A DNA stretch of 64,000 nucleotides. Source: Photobacterium lipolyticum (lineage in GTDB: Bacteria; Pseudomonadota; Gammaproteobacteria; Enterobacterales; Vibrionaceae). A program made the position numbers and the translations under genes. The notes beneath the pieces were generated by a model. The model worked only from the letters and a program-made list of their open reading frames with translations, did not search any database and had not been told where the DNA came from. Shown here piece after piece: positions 29,031-39,273 of this stretch. The stretch spans positions 1-64,000 of the forward strand of contig NZ_PYMC01000005.1 of NCBI RefSeq assembly GCF_003026475.1, written 5' to 3'. Numbering within the stretch: the first letter of the stretch is position 1; each line of letters begins with the position of its first letter.

Positions 29031-30902
29031 ATGCCAGAATCTCAACATCCGCAAAAACAACCTATCCCAAATAATTGGATCATCAATGCATTGATCATTG
29101 TTGGATTGATGGTCACGCTTTATCTGTCGCTGACACAAAGGCCGGTTACAGAGCCTGCCTATGACATACCCTATAGCGAATTCAAGGAACTTTTGAATAA
29201 CAGTGGGCTGGTGTCAGTCACATTAAAGGGCAATGAAGCGGAAGGTACTTTGCTGGAAGCCGCGAACATTGGTCCGCAGAAAGAGTTGAGCAGGTATTTC
29301 AAAACACGCATTCCCGATATTGGCGACGAAACTCTTTTACCCGCTATTGAAGCACAGCATGTTGAATTAAAAGTACTTCCTCCAGATACTGATGGGGTCT
29401 TGTGGCCAATACTGCTTAGTATGTTGCCATGGATACTAATTATTGCTTTCTGGTTCTGGATTCTTAATCGGGTACAGCGCAATATTTCAGGCGGGCTGGG
29501 CGGCAAAGGCGATTTGGGTAAATTTCTGCGCGGCTCAACTAAGGCTGCTGAAATTCCCGATATCACTTTTGATGATGTGGCAGGCCAGGATACAGCAAAA
29601 CGGGAAGTCGCCGAACTAGTTGAATTCCTCAAACATCCCACTCAATATCGTCAGCTTGGCGCCGAAGTACCACGAGGAGTGTTGCTTATGGGGCCACCTG
29701 GCACAGGAAAAACTCTTATGGCCAGGGCTTTGGCCGGAGAAGCCGGTGTCAAATTCTATTCCATTTCAGGCTCTGAATTCATCGAGGTTTACGTGGGTGT
29801 TGGTGCCTCTCGAGTACGCCACCTGTTTGAGGAAGCCAAGGAAAACTCACCGGCGATTATCTTTATTGACGAGCTGGATAGTATTGGCCGTACCCGGGGA
29901 ACGGGGCTCGGTGGCGGCCATGACGAGCGCGAACAAACACTTAACCAGATTCTCGCTGAAATGGATGGCTTTAGCGGCCACGAAGCCATCATTGTACTGG
30001 GTGCAACCAATCGACCAGATGTACTGGATCCGGCTATTTTACGTCCAGGCCGCTTCGATCGTCATGTGGTGCTGGAATTACCTGACCGCAATGATCGTAT
30101 TGCCATTCTGAAGGTTCATACTCACAAAGTTCCTCTGGGTGACGACGTTGTTTTTGAGCAGATCTCATCCGGAACACCCGGTTTCTCAGGTGCCGATATT
30201 AAAAATCTGGTTAATGAAGCGGCTATGTTGGCTGCCCGTGGTAAGGCAACTAAAGTAAGCATGACTCATTTTGATGAAGCACGGGACAAGCTGATGCTGG
30301 GAACGGTACGCCGTCTGGCTATTCAGCCCGAAGAGCGACATCGTCTGGCAGTGCATGAATCCGGTCACGCGCTGGTTGCCTATTTTCTTCCCCATGCAGA
30401 TCCTGTTTATAAAGTGAGCATCATTCCACGTGGCCGGGCGTTAGGTGTAACTCATCAATTGCCCGATCACGAGCGATACACGCTACCAGAAGATTATTTG
30501 AGAGGACGATTAGTTGTGATGCTGGGGGGACGAAGTGCCGAAAGGGAACTTTTAGGCTGCGTCAGTTCCGGAGCCGATGATGACATTGCCCAGGCTACGG
30601 CACTGGCTCGTGCCATGGTTTCGCGCTGGGGTATGTCGAAGGAAATTGGTCCAGTGGATCTCCGCAATAGTGAGGAGCATCCGTTTCTGGGCAAAGAAAT
30701 AGCCCAGCCACGTCACTTTTCCGAAAATTCAGCGCAGTCAGTTGATAAGGCGGTAAAAGAACTTCTAGGCAATGCCGAAAAACAGGCTATGGATTTAATT
30801 GTAAGTCACAGAAAACAGCTAGATAAGCTGATTAATGAACTCGAGGAACATGAAACCCTGAACGGGGAACAGATTAAGCTTTGTCTTGGCACCAAAAAAT
30901 GA
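29031..30902 (+). CDS. accessory FtsH-type AAA+ zinc protease
   Basis: 623 residues. Two transmembrane segments ([15 protein letters not shown] near 20-34 and [19 protein letters not shown] near 127-145) flank a periplasmic loop. The AAA+ module has Walker A GPPGTGKT (221-228), Walker [10 protein letters not shown] near 277, and the pore loop YVGVG with Tyr where the housekeeping FtsH has Phe. The zinc site is HESGH at 442-446 with a further ligand in GADDDIAQ. The usual neighbours of the housekeeping ftsH (rlmE, folP, glmM) are absent, so this is probably a second copy of the stress-island type. AGGAGG precedes the ATG. Confidence 0.93.
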   Translation: MPESQHPQKQPIPNNWIINALIIVGLMVTLYLSLTQRPVTEPAYDIPYSEFKELLNNSGLVSVTLKGNEAEGTLLEAANIGPQKELSRYFKTRIPDIGDETLLPAIEAQHVELKVLPPDTDGVLWPILLSMLPWILIIAFWFWILNRVQRNISGGLGGKGDLGKFLRGSTKAAEIPDITFDDVAGQDTAKREVAELVEFLKHPTQYRQLGAEVPRGVLLMGPPGTGKTLMARALAGEAGVKFYSISGSEFIEVYVGVGASRVRHLFEEAKENSPAIIFIDELDSIGRTRGTGLGGGHDEREQTLNQILAEMDGFSGHEAIIVLGATNRPDVLDPAILRPGRFDRHVVLELPDRNDRIAILKVHTHKVPLGDDVVFEQISSGTPGFSGADIKNLVNEAAMLAARGKATKVSMTHFDEARDKLMLGTVRRLAIQPEERHRLAVHESGHALVAYFLPHADPVYKVSIIPRGRALGVTHQLPDHERYTLPEDYLRGRLVVMLGGRSAERELLGCVSSGADDDIAQATALARAMVSRWGMSKEIGPVDLRNSEEHPFLGKEIAQPRHFSENSAQSVDKAVKELLGNAEKQAMDLIVSHRKQLDKLINELEEHETLNGEQIKLCLGTKK

Positions 30903-30957
30903 AGCAAGCACACAAGTGACACTGTCACCTCGCGTGAGCTTAAACGCTTTCATCAAG

Positions 30958-31293
30958 CTAATCGAGTAACCAAGTCGACAGAGCTTCCCTCACCTTCTCG
31001 CAATATCCTAGCAACATTTGTGGCTTTTCTTTAAATGGATTTGTCGTATGTTTAACACGAACAAAAATCTGCGTACTTATATCAACATGAGTGATTACCT
31101 GGCCCTCGTCATTCTGGAAAATAAGATAGTGAGGTGTCGCAAAAATCAGATGTTCTGGGTAATAAAGGAAGGCATTGTCGGAATTATCCACCGTACACAG
31201 TAATGATTGCTCTTGTTCCGAGGCATAAGACAAAGGTATTGATAATTCGATAATTATTGCCATTAGTACACTATAGTTTATTAACCACATCAT
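30958..31293 (-). CDS. secreted hypothetical protein
   Basis: 111 residues with a hydrophobic signal segment (YSVLMAIIIELSIPLSYASE). The mature part has two cysteines (LLCTVDN and LLGYCEK), which could form a periplasmic disulfide. Two tandem ATGs at 31288-31293 with GGAA just upstream. No family was recognised. It lies between the ftsH-like and sigma-factor genes, on the opposite strand. Confidence 0.55.
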   Translation of the reverse strand: MMWLINYSVLMAIIIELSIPLSYASEQEQSLLCTVDNSDNAFLYYPEHLIFATPHYLIFQNDEGQVITHVDISTQIFVRVKHTTNPFKEKPQMLLGYCEKVREALSTWLLD

Positions 31294-31494
31294 TTATTCC
31301 AATTTCACCGCTCAGTTGAAGTGATGCCAGTACTTTCACCCCTAGCATTAATCATATACCAAAGTTTTATTCCAATTTGATACACCTACATACTCAACAT
31401 GTAGAATATACCCTTAGTGTATGTTAGTGTTTCTAAGTGTTGCAAATAAATATAAGAGAAGTACCTCCGTACAATTTGCTGTTAGGGGATCGAT

Positions 31495-32370
31495 ATGGAT
31501 ATCATTAAAAATGAAACACAAAGCTTCGATGCTGATGTAATTCAGTTGTACTTAAGAGAAATCGCACATAAGCCCCTTCTGACGAAAGAAGAAGAGATCT
31601 TGTATAGCCGCAAAAGCCTTACTGGTGATATGGCGGCTAAAAAGGTCATGATCGAGAGTAACTTACGCCTTGTCGTGAGTATTGCTAAGAAATACCGCGG
31701 TAGTGGGATGCAACTTAGTGATCTGATTGATGAAGGAAACATAGGGCTGATAACAGCTGTTGATAAATATGACCCTGAGAGGGGCTTTCGTTTTTCTACC
31801 TACGCCACATGGTGGATTAAGCAGACCATTGAACGCTCCATTCATAACCAAGCCCGTACTATTCGTTTACCTGTGCACGTTTCTAAAGAAATCAACACTA
31901 TTTTCAGAACGCATAAGCGGCTGATGAAGAATACCAGTCATGACCCTAGTCATGAAGAAGTTGCTAAAGAGCTTGAACGTAGTGTCGACGATATTACTTC
32001 CGTACTTGCTTATGATGCGCCGGTGGTGTCTATTGATCAAACGATTGGTGATGACGCTAATTCTCATTCGATTTCAGTCTTCATTGCTGATGATTCTTCA
32101 ACTGGCCCTGAAACGCATGTCGATCAACATGATGTTCGTAAGCTGGCTATGGCAATGCTAGAGAGCTTAAATCAACGAGATCGCGAGATTCTTTGCCGTC
32201 GATTTGGCTTACTGGGTTATGAAACCCAGACACTTCAACAAGTTGCCGATGAAGTTGGTCTAACTCGTGAACGTATTCGTCAACTACAGGTTAGTTCTTT
32301 GAAGAAACTTAAAAACACCCTGCATCGCGAGAATTACGACATAGCGACTTTGTTCGCCGAAACTGCGTAA
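31495..32370 (+). CDS. RpoS-like second sigma factor
   Basis: 291 residues of a group 2 sigma-70 factor. Region 1.2 is [16 protein letters not shown] and region 2 includes [30 protein letters not shown] and [18 protein letters not shown]. Region 3 is around [12 protein letters not shown], and region 4 ends in the helix-turn-helix [19 protein letters not shown]. It is RpoS-type in length and sequence but more diverged than a main RpoS, so it fits the RpoS-like sigma factors (such as RpoQ) known in Vibrionaceae. GGGGAT precedes the ATG. It may direct stress transcription alongside the FtsH-like protease. Confidence 0.9.
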   Translation: MDIIKNETQSFDADVIQLYLREIAHKPLLTKEEEILYSRKSLTGDMAAKKVMIESNLRLVVSIAKKYRGSGMQLSDLIDEGNIGLITAVDKYDPERGFRFSTYATWWIKQTIERSIHNQARTIRLPVHVSKEINTIFRTHKRLMKNTSHDPSHEEVAKELERSVDDITSVLAYDAPVVSIDQTIGDDANSHSISVFIADDSSTGPETHVDQHDVRKLAMAMLESLNQRDREILCRRFGLLGYETQTLQQVADEVGLTRERIRQLQVSSLKKLKNTLHRENYDIATLFAETA

Positions 32371-32402
32371 CTCAACAACTTGTGACGCTGTCACTTTACA
32401 TG

Positions 32403-32427
32403 AGAGCACTAAATTAGTTAGTGCTCT
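32403..32427. terminator. hairpin after sigma factor gene
   Basis: AGAGCACTAA and TTAGTGCTCT arms around ATTAG. There is no T-run, so it is a weak or factor-assisted terminator. Confidence 0.45.
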
Positions 32428-32651
32428 GAACAACCTCCCCCCTTAAAATACCTCCTGAAATCGTATTTATATTGCTCTAAGCCTTGTTTTTATACTTGAT
32501 CAAGATCTCACAGCAATGGCAACTGTTGAGGCTTCTTGCCAGTTATTCTGCGTTGGCTCGGCATATTAATTATCACGGTATATATTTCCTTGCCACAAAA
32601 CATTCACGTCATGTATCAATGGCCCATACCTTGATGGAATGAGCTTACATA

Positions 32652-32876
32652 ATGAAATATAAAGCAACAATGCTGGGACTCTTACTGATTTTGTTACTTA
32701 ACCCGGCATTACCAATAGAAGCCAAGATCGATAAGAAGCAGAAATGTCTCGAGACGAAAGAAAAAATCATTAAAATCAATCGTAAAATGCGTCAAAAATA
32801 CACAGTGAAACAAGGTGAAAAGTATAGACGCCAGTTAGAAAAACTTTATAAGCTAGAGTTTAAATACTGTTTTTGA
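32652..32876 (+). CDS. small secreted basic protein
   Basis: 74 residues. MLGLLLILLLNPALPIEA is a signal peptide, followed by a lysine-rich, mostly helical mature part (KIDKKQKCLETKEKIIKINR, KYRRQLEKLYKLEFKYCF) with two cysteines. Function unknown. GGAATGAG precedes the ATG. Confidence 0.5.
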   Translation: MKYKATMLGLLLILLLNPALPIEAKIDKKQKCLETKEKIIKINRKMRQKYTVKQGEKYRRQLEKLYKLEFKYCF

Positions 32877-32957
32877 CCGATTTTTGAAAATATTATGGCA
32901 ACTACATAAATAAAGGCTAATACTTATCGTTATCTTAACTACTTGATAGGTAGACCA

Positions 32958-33497
32958 TTGAAGTACATTATCCCCGCTATTCTTGCACTACTTATCACTG
33001 GCTGCGCAAGTTACAGCGTCACTGAAACCGAAATCCAGGATTATCTTGACAGTCGCACAAGCTTTGAAAGAACGCTCGGCATAAAGGGGATTGCTCATGC
33101 CAATATCATTTTTAATGATATAAAGGTTGGTATTGGCCGTATTGCAGAAGACAGAGTGAGTTTAGATGCTAAAAGTCAAGCTGAGGTGATGATCACAGGT
33201 CAACCTCAGCAAAAGGTTGAGGTGGATATCAGTTTCAGCGCAATCCCCTACTACGATCAAGACGAAGGCGCTATTTTCCTAAACGATTTAAATGTTGAAT
33301 CACTGAATGTAACACCTGACGACCTGGGTATTTTTGCCAATAAGCAATTAATATCGCCCATCGTTGGTATTGTGGGACAAATTCTATCAACAAGACCAGT
33401 TTACCGATTAAATGAAGGCGACTTAAAACAGTCATTGCTGAAAACAGCTAAACCTGAATTGGTTATTAAAAATCATGAGCTTGTGATTGATTTATAG
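32958..33497 (+). CDS. YceB-like DUF1439 lipoprotein
   Basis: About 179 residues from a TTG start at 32958 (an in-frame TTG also lies at 32943; the nearer start keeps a standard signal). LIPALLITGC-type signal (ILALLITGCAS) gives a lipoprotein. The mature part has the DUF1439/YceB pattern, with a repeated beta-strand region and a long strand-turn-strand end. Outer-membrane lipoproteins of this family have no settled function. SD TAGGTAG lies about eight bases upstream. Confidence 0.75.
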   Translation: MKYIIPAILALLITGCASYSVTETEIQDYLDSRTSFERTLGIKGIAHANIIFNDIKVGIGRIAEDRVSLDAKSQAEVMITGQPQQKVEVDISFSAIPYYDQDEGAIFLNDLNVESLNVTPDDLGIFANKQLISPIVGIVGQILSTRPVYRLNEGDLKQSLLKTAKPELVIKNHELVIDL

Positions 33498-33703
33498 TAA
33501 GCAGCTATTCTCAACGCCCAACACCTAGAATTAGGCAACAGCGCGAGATTTTGCACTCTACCGTACTAAGCAAAATGATATTTTATCTAGTGATTTATGC
33601 TGTTTTAATAGTTTCATTGTAATGTGAGTTAGTTTTGTAGTTTATACATAAAGTTATAGTGCGTTAGGTCGTGACTAGAAGCGTAATCTTAACCTAAAAG
33701 TAA

Positions 33704-33726
33704 AGCCGCTCCATTATCGAGCGGCT
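33704..33726 (-). terminator. terminator after chrA-like gene
   Basis: AGCCGCTC and GAGCGGCT arms around CATTATC. On the minus strand the tail is TTTACTTTT. Confidence 0.75.
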
Positions 33727-33732
33727 AGATAA

Positions 33733-34890
33733 TTATAAAGAAGATACAACTAACTTATAGACAAACAAAAGAATAGCTAGCGACCAAACCGGGCATCGAC
33801 CGTACTTAATTAACCCATACCCCACAACCACAGCTGCTACATCGGTCAGCGAACCAATAGATGTTGTAATCACCGGCTTTACAAATGCACTTGCCAACAA
33901 GCCGACCACACAGGCATTGACCAGTTTGATTGACACGGTTAAGCGAGAATGACTGAAGAGCGCTTTCCAGGCTGGTAAGAATGCAAACAGTAATAAGCTT
34001 CCTGGCATAAATACAGCTATGGTCGCGATAGTACTGCCCAAAATTGGTGCCGTTCCTAATGCTGCAGCACCTAAGTAACTGGCCATAGTAAACATAGGAC
34101 CAGGAACTAACTGAGCCGATGCGTAGGCAGTGATGAATGTGTCTGGTTGAACCATTCCCTCAAGCATTGGTTCAAGCAGAGGTAATACCACATGCCCACC
34201 ACCAAAAACAAAACTACCCGCCTGATAAAATACATTGAAAATTGTCGCTAACGGTGAGTCAGATGCTAGTAACGGCATACCCAGTAAAAAAAATGTAAAT
34301 ATCATCAAGACTAGAACATTTGGCCGAATTGATTCATTCACTTTCCCGCGATGGCTATAGTTATCCGATATAAATGACATTATAAAACCAACCAAAGCGG
34401 CCAGAAGAATGGGGAGAATCTGCCCGATTAAACCGGCACTCAAAAATATCCATATTGCCGTTAGCAATGCCACAGCAATGGTTAGCCTATCGGTGATGAG
34501 CTTCTTCGTCATACCCCACAAAGCATCGGCAACCACCACGACAGCGAGAAGTTTCGCTGCTTGAATGAATGTATTAACGTATTCGACATTATTGAACTTC
34601 TGATTCGCCACAGCAAAGAATGTCAGTAAAACAAACGATGGGAACGTAAATCCCACAAAAGCAGCCATCGCTCCCGCATAACCGGCTTTTTTATAGCCCA
34701 CATACATACCTAGCTGGCTACTGGCCGGTCCAGGTAAAAACTGACATAAAGCAACCGCGTGAGTGAAATCTTCTTCTTTCAGCCACTTTAGCTTCTCAAC
34801 AAACTCTTTCTGAAAATAGCCAATATGCGCGGCGGGACCGCCAAAACTATACAAACCTAAAACAAAGAAATGCCATAAAACGTTAAACAT
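33733..34890 (-). CDS. ChrA-family chromate transporter (two-domain)
   Basis: 385 residues, polytopic, with two homologous halves typical of long-chain CHR proteins. The first half carries SFGGPAAHIGYFQKEFV and CQFLPGPASSQLGMYVG; the second carries VFGGGHVVLPLLEPML and ASAQLVPGPMFTMASYLG. The family exports chromate and related oxyanions, but the substrate here is inferred. AGGAGGT stands four bases before the ATG. A LysR gene lies divergently across a 495-bp gap. Confidence 0.9.
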   Translation of the reverse strand: MFNVLWHFFVLGLYSFGGPAAHIGYFQKEFVEKLKWLKEEDFTHAVALCQFLPGPASSQLGMYVGYKKAGYAGAMAAFVGFTFPSFVLLTFFAVANQKFNNVEYVNTFIQAAKLLAVVVVADALWGMTKKLITDRLTIAVALLTAIWIFLSAGLIGQILPILLAALVGFIMSFISDNYSHRGKVNESIRPNVLVLMIFTFFLLGMPLLASDSPLATIFNVFYQAGSFVFGGGHVVLPLLEPMLEGMVQPDTFITAYASAQLVPGPMFTMASYLGAAALGTAPILGSTIATIAVFMPGSLLLFAFLPAWKALFSHSRLTVSIKLVNACVVGLLASAFVKPVITTSIGSLTDVAAVVVGYGLIKYGRCPVWSLAILLFVYKLVVSSL

Positions 34891-35385
34891 ATTACCTCCT
34901 TTTGATTCGTATAGTACCCACCAATACCAGATTAATTAAATCGTTGCTTTCGATTCTATCTATTGTTTTTGATAATTCGAATAAAGATCAAGCATTGGAT
35001 CCGAATATAATCCTGTTTAGGCGATATTTGTAATTATATTAGAAAAAAGCAACAGACATTGTGCATTCAAGTAAACAATGTTTGTAGTTGGTTGATTATT
35101 ATCGAGTATTAAATTTTGCAGAGGTAGTGAGCACACACTATAAATAACTATTTCACCGAGAAATAACAAAATTACACTAATTCTAGTTGATCTTCAGTTG
35201 TGATAACACCATTTGCTCATTTATAAAATGAGCATTTGATTGCTAAAATTATTCCAGCGGAAAGTTACGAGTAATACTTATCTGCATTTATTTTGTTACG
35301 GTGTGACGGAGCAGGCATTTGGTATTATTAAATCTTACGTTTATCAGTGGTATACTCCCGTAATCAGTTCTAATGGTTCTCCACG
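34891..35385. promoter_or_regulatory. divergent promoter region chrA / lysR
   Basis: 495 bp, AT-rich. TGCTCATTT-ATA-AAATGAGCA at 35214-35234 is a perfect 9-3-9 inverted repeat, and TATACT at 35351-35356 may be the -10 for the LysR gene. A shared regulatory region is inferred from the divergent layout. Confidence 0.5.
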
Positions 35386-36318
35386 ATGCTAGAAAATCTT
35401 CAACAAATGGTTATCCTTGCAACGGTCGGGCATGAGCAAAATTTCACTCGTGCGGCAGAGCGGCTTGGTATCTCTAAATCTCAGGTCAGCAAACAAATTC
35501 GTTTTCTTGAAGAAAGATTAGGGTGTCAGTTAGTACAGCGCAGCACCCGGACGGTTGCGCTAACGGATATTGGTTTACAGTACTGTGAATATGGTCAGCA
35601 ACTGCTAGATATTGTGAATGAAGCTGAAGCTATGGTGGCGGGCTATCGCAATGAAGTTAAAGGCGTACTTCGCGTTGGCATTGGTCAGTCGTTCGGCAAT
35701 TCGAACATTACATCGGCCCTAGCCGAATTTCAAAAAGCCCATCCCGATTTAGAACTGGAAGTGAGCTTGTTTGATCACCGCCCTAACCTGTTGGAAGAAG
35801 GCTTCGATTGCTGGGTTGCGATTCATGAGCATCCACCTGAAGGTATGGTGGCTAGGAAACTCTCCAATTGTAAATTCGTTGTTGTCGCTTCCCCTGATTA
35901 TTTGGCTGAACATAGCACCCCCAAAGTACCAGGTGATTTGCGCCATCATAACTGCATTACCTATCAAAGCCGTGAACGTAAATATATCAATTGGGAATTT
36001 ACCCGTGATGGGGTTCACCAATCAATTCGCGCGCGTGGCAATTACCGCATAGACAATGCGCCCGCTGTATTGGAAGCAGCAAAAAGTGGTTTAGGTATTG
36101 CCTATCTTGCAACTTACCTGCTCACCGATGAATTTGAAACCAACAAGCTCGTTCAGCTGCTGCCAGAATGGAAAGCTGATGTTGAGCTTCCAATTTATGC
36201 GGTATACCCAAGACGGAAATATTTGGCACCGAAAGTAAGATGTTTCATCGATTTTATGTCTGAACGTATGTCTCAACCTCCTTATAGGAAAATAAACCCG
36301 ATAACAGAAAACGGCTAA
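35386..36318 (+). CDS. LysR-family transcriptional regulator
   Basis: 310 residues. The HTH is in GHEQNFTRAAERLGISKSQV and the linker helix follows, with a substrate-binding domain from about residue 90. It faces the ChrA-type transporter across the gap at 34891-35385, so it may regulate that gene. It belongs to the CrgA/AaeR-like type of LTTR (TRAAERLGISKSQVSK, RSTRTVALTDIG). No convincing Shine-Dalgarno was seen. A terminator follows. Confidence 0.88.
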   Translation: MLENLQQMVILATVGHEQNFTRAAERLGISKSQVSKQIRFLEERLGCQLVQRSTRTVALTDIGLQYCEYGQQLLDIVNEAEAMVAGYRNEVKGVLRVGIGQSFGNSNITSALAEFQKAHPDLELEVSLFDHRPNLLEEGFDCWVAIHEHPPEGMVARKLSNCKFVVVASPDYLAEHSTPKVPGDLRHHNCITYQSRERKYINWEFTRDGVHQSIRARGNYRIDNAPAVLEAAKSGLGIAYLATYLLTDEFETNKLVQLLPEWKADVELPIYAVYPRRKYLAPKVRCFIDFMSERMSQPPYRKINPITENG

Positions 36319-36330
36319 ATTAGCGCACGT

Positions 36331-36354
36331 GGGTGGTATAACCACCCTTTCTTT
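36331..36354 (+). terminator. terminator after lysR
   Basis: GGGTGGT and ACCACCC with an ATA loop, then TTTCTTT. Confidence 0.75.
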
Positions 36355-36435
36355 GCTTCTTCTCACTAATTGCATTGTGTTTCCTGCTGAATGTTCTAAA
36401 CCTAAATGAAAGGCTTATGTTCCTCAGGTTCTCAA

Positions 36436-36984
36436 ATGACTGACTTTCGTAATGTAACTCCATCTTTAATTTTTTTTATTTTGCTATTCAGCCTGTTCGG
36501 TTGCAGTGGATCTTCCAGTGGATTAAATAGCGGTGACAGCGTAACTAACGACCCCACCTTTTCGGCGACTCCAGATGCAAAAATGTTATTGGTTAATCTA
36601 CCTGAGCGACGTGAAGTAGTGTTTTTTGAAAAGGGCAGTTATGAATTAAGCATTGATAACCAGCGAGTACTAGATCCCATTGCGATACGCTTGAGGCAGC
36701 ACCCTGATAGTCAGTTAATCGTGATTGGGCATAGTGATGATAATGGTTCTGACGAATACAATTTAACACTCTCTTTTGAGCGAGCTTTCAGCGTAGCAAT
36801 ATACATTTCATCTGTATTCGGTATTGAGGAAGAGCGGATACAACTTGTTGCTTTAGGTAACGATGAACCGCTAAGTATGGGAAATAGTGAACAGGCAAAA
36901 CAGCAGAATCGGCGGGTTGAGGTTATTTCTCCTAAAGCCATTGTGAGAACGCTGAGTACAATTACAGGAGATGAACGGTATTAG
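36436..36984 (+). CDS. OmpA-like lipoprotein
   Basis: About 182 residues. Signal LIFFILLFSLFGC gives a lipobox (LFGC) at about residue 23, and a Ser/Gly-rich linker follows. The C-terminal OmpA-like peptidoglycan-binding domain contains VFFEKGSYELS, LIVIGHSDDNGSDEYN and NRRVEV. It probably anchors an envelope protein to peptidoglycan. The ATG at 36436 (AGGT upstream) is preferred to 36406, which gives a poor leader. Confidence 0.8.
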   Translation: MTDFRNVTPSLIFFILLFSLFGCSGSSSGLNSGDSVTNDPTFSATPDAKMLLVNLPERREVVFFEKGSYELSIDNQRVLDPIAIRLRQHPDSQLIVIGHSDDNGSDEYNLTLSFERAFSVAIYISSVFGIEEERIQLVALGNDEPLSMGNSEQAKQQNRRVEVISPKAIVRTLSTITGDERY

Positions 36985-37053
36985 AAGCCATTATGAACTA
37001 ACGTTGTTGAAGATAGTTTGCTAGCTTAGGGCCGCGTTAAGGAAAAGATATTA

Positions 37054-37084
37054 AGGCGATAGCATAGAACTATCGCCTGATTTT
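37054..37084. terminator. bidirectional terminator
   Basis: AGGCGATAG and CTATCGCCT arms around CATAGAA lie between convergent genes. The plus tail is GATTTTAT. Confidence 0.7.
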
Positions 37085-37095
37085 ATAGGCCAAGC

Positions 37096-38202
37096 CTATT
37101 GTTTTTTCAAAGCCGGGTATGCATACATATCTTTGAGAATGCCCGCTACGCCATCAGGCAGTGCAGAAAGCTTATCTTCAAACCTCGCTTTTTCTTCTTC
37201 AGTGACAGACTCGTCTTCGATACCAGCGGCAATGTAATTTGCAGGGAATAGCCGATAATTAGCTGTAATTTGGCGATCAATTTCTTCCGCCAGTTCTTCA
37301 GGCGTTTCAAATGACGATTTAATTACATCACCAAAGCTGACATGGATGTGGCGCTTCTGTCCCACAATTCCCTGAATAATGCTTTCAATATCTTCAAACT
37401 CACCTTTTTCATAAGAGCCTGATGTCTGTTTTTCATAGAGTTCATTCGCTTTCGCTACATCGCATGGATCATTCTCATAAGAAATTGCCACAGGAACGAT
37501 GTTTAAACTGGCCATAAATTCAGGGAAAGGCTGTTTACGCTTGCGCCCTTCCATATTGAACATTTTTAAGATCGCCGGATCTGTTCTATCGTTACCGTCT
37601 TTAGCACGGCCTTCCTTCTGTGCAATCCAGATAGAATTCCCAGTTTCCAGCGAGTGCGATATGTAACTAGACAGCAAACCAATCGCTTTCATCATTTCAC
37701 GCGGCCCTTTCGCCGAACGTTTTACAATGAAACTTTTATTCAAGCGCATCAGCTCTGTCACGCATGGTTTTTTAAGCAGGTTGTCACCTATCGCGATGCG
37801 AACCGTTTTGTATTTCTCATGAAATAGACACCAGTTGACCATAGCGGGATCCATCGCAATATCACGATGGTTTGAAACGAAAAGATACGCTTGATTCGGG
37901 TCCAACTGATCAAGCCCGGTAAATGTTACGCCGTCACATGAATGATCTATCGTTCCCTTCATATATTTGGAAACCTGATATTGAACATCTTCAACGGTTT
38001 TAACATTCGACCATTTCTTGATTAAGAAACGCTTGATTATCGGTGTCAGTAGCCATCCGAAAATGCCGGATAGCAGCGGAAAACGGTAATGTAAAATTGC
38101 CGTTATAAATTCTTTATCTTCAATGATACGTGAGATAGCGCCACTCACTTCATCATCGTTATAGGGACGAATTTCTTTATATATATCGTTATCTGTTTGC
38201 AC
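37096..38202 (-). CDS. PlsC-type glycerophosphate acyltransferase family protein
   Basis: 368 residues. The catalytic H-x4-D motif is FVSNHRDIAMDPAMV near residue 132, and a later acyltransferase block is WIAQKEGRAKDGNDR. Acyltransferases of this type move acyl chains onto lysophosphatidic acid or related acceptors; the acceptor is not clear. There is no N-terminal helix beyond the weak hydrophobic LSGIFGWLLTPII, so it is a peripheral or single-span membrane enzyme. It uses a GTG start. Confidence 0.8.
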   Translation of the reverse strand: MQTDNDIYKEIRPYNDDEVSGAISRIIEDKEFITAILHYRFPLLSGIFGWLLTPIIKRFLIKKWSNVKTVEDVQYQVSKYMKGTIDHSCDGVTFTGLDQLDPNQAYLFVSNHRDIAMDPAMVNWCLFHEKYKTVRIAIGDNLLKKPCVTELMRLNKSFIVKRSAKGPREMMKAIGLLSSYISHSLETGNSIWIAQKEGRAKDGNDRTDPAILKMFNMEGRKRKQPFPEFMASLNIVPVAISYENDPCDVAKANELYEKQTSGSYEKGEFEDIESIIQGIVGQKRHIHVSFGDVIKSSFETPEELAEEIDRQITANYRLFPANYIAAGIEDESVTEEEKARFEDKLSALPDGVAGILKDMYAYPALKKQ

Positions 38203-38464
38203 AATTATGCTTCGTCTGTAGTAAAAACGGGGTCATTTTACTTAGAAATAGGAAATTACCCAATGACATGACGCAACAACAATAGTGGTTGGAGGTCCTA
38301 CCAGGTCATTAAGTGTGATTTTTAGCCACTTTAGCGCATTTTGTCGATTTTTGTTAGCCTGTTTATTGTGAAAATCACTAATTTATCAGCCATTGGCTTG
38401 TCTGATATTGACGCTCCGAGTAAAACAGAACACTATGTGCGGGCTATTCTGCTAGAGAGTCATT

Positions 38465-39169
38465 ATGAAACAGGCAATTGAATTTACTAAAAACGATCAA
38501 ACTTACCTTTATGTTGGGCCTCGCCGTAAAAGCAACACATCTTATATGATTGTTGTGACAAAAGGATCAGCGTTAATTCGCTTAGGCAAACAAGAGTTCT
38601 TGATCACTCAAGGGACAGGTTTCTGGATCCCTTTCGATTGTCTGCATGCCTTGACCATACTTCCTGGAAGCCAGTTCTATAAAGTTGAGATCTCTACCCG
38701 TGTTACTGCTTCTGAAAAGAACGAAGATAAGTTCAGTTCACTGTGCAAAGAAGCTGGCTTTTTTAAAGTAACACCTTTGCTAAGCTCGGTATTAGTTGAG
38801 CTCGCCAATAGTCCAGAATCAAAGCAAAACTGGAAAGATCCTTATGGACGCTTGTTACGTGTAATAGGTGACCAAGCTATGCAGCTTAAGGTTAGCTCAA
38901 AATTTGCATCGCCACATTTAGCAAAAGATTATCATGATTCGCTATCAACTTTATTGGCGGGTAAAAAGGTTATTGATTCTGCAGCACAGACTGAACTGGC
39001 AAAACTGCTTGATGTAACGGTTCATGAGTTCGAAACCTGTATTATGTTACGTGAAGCATTAAAGTTATCTCGCTCAGGCCGAAAATTACCTCAAATTGCA
39101 GAACAACTGCATACATCCGTTGATACATTAAAAGCACTGGCCCAGCCTATTACGGGCGAATCGTTTTAA
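38465..39169 (+). CDS. AraC-like regulator with cupin N-terminus
   Basis: 234 residues. The N-terminal half has a small-barrel, cupin-like pattern (MIVVTKGSALIRLGKQEF, FWIPFDCLHALTILPGSQFY). The C-terminal ~90 residues resemble an AraC-type double helix-turn-helix region (LLDVTVHEFETCIMLREALK, LPQIAEQLHTSVDTLKALAQ), but it is degenerate. It is probably a transcription regulator with a small-molecule pocket. It is divergent from the acyltransferase gene. Confidence 0.65.
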   Translation: MKQAIEFTKNDQTYLYVGPRRKSNTSYMIVVTKGSALIRLGKQEFLITQGTGFWIPFDCLHALTILPGSQFYKVEISTRVTASEKNEDKFSSLCKEAGFFKVTPLLSSVLVELANSPESKQNWKDPYGRLLRVIGDQAMQLKVSSKFASPHLAKDYHDSLSTLLAGKKVIDSAAQTELAKLLDVTVHEFETCIMLREALKLSRSGRKLPQIAEQLHTSVDTLKALAQPITGESF

Positions 39170-39229
39170 CGGTAGTGTCTAACTGAGCGAAAGTTTAACT
39201 AAGCGGATAGGAAAATAGGCTGACAATAT

Positions 39230-39254
39230 AAGCGACGTGAATACGTCGCTTTCT
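39230..39254. terminator. bidirectional terminator between convergent genes
   Basis: AAGCGACGT and ACGTCGCTT are perfect 9-bp arms with a GAAT loop and a short T-run. Confidence 0.8.
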
Positions 39255-39273
39255 GATCAGCTAGGGGGTGTAA

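Noticed and set aside
32403..32427. Strong rho-independent terminator after the sigma gene
   Set aside because: The stem is good but there is no T-run on either strand, so it is listed only as a weak hairpin.
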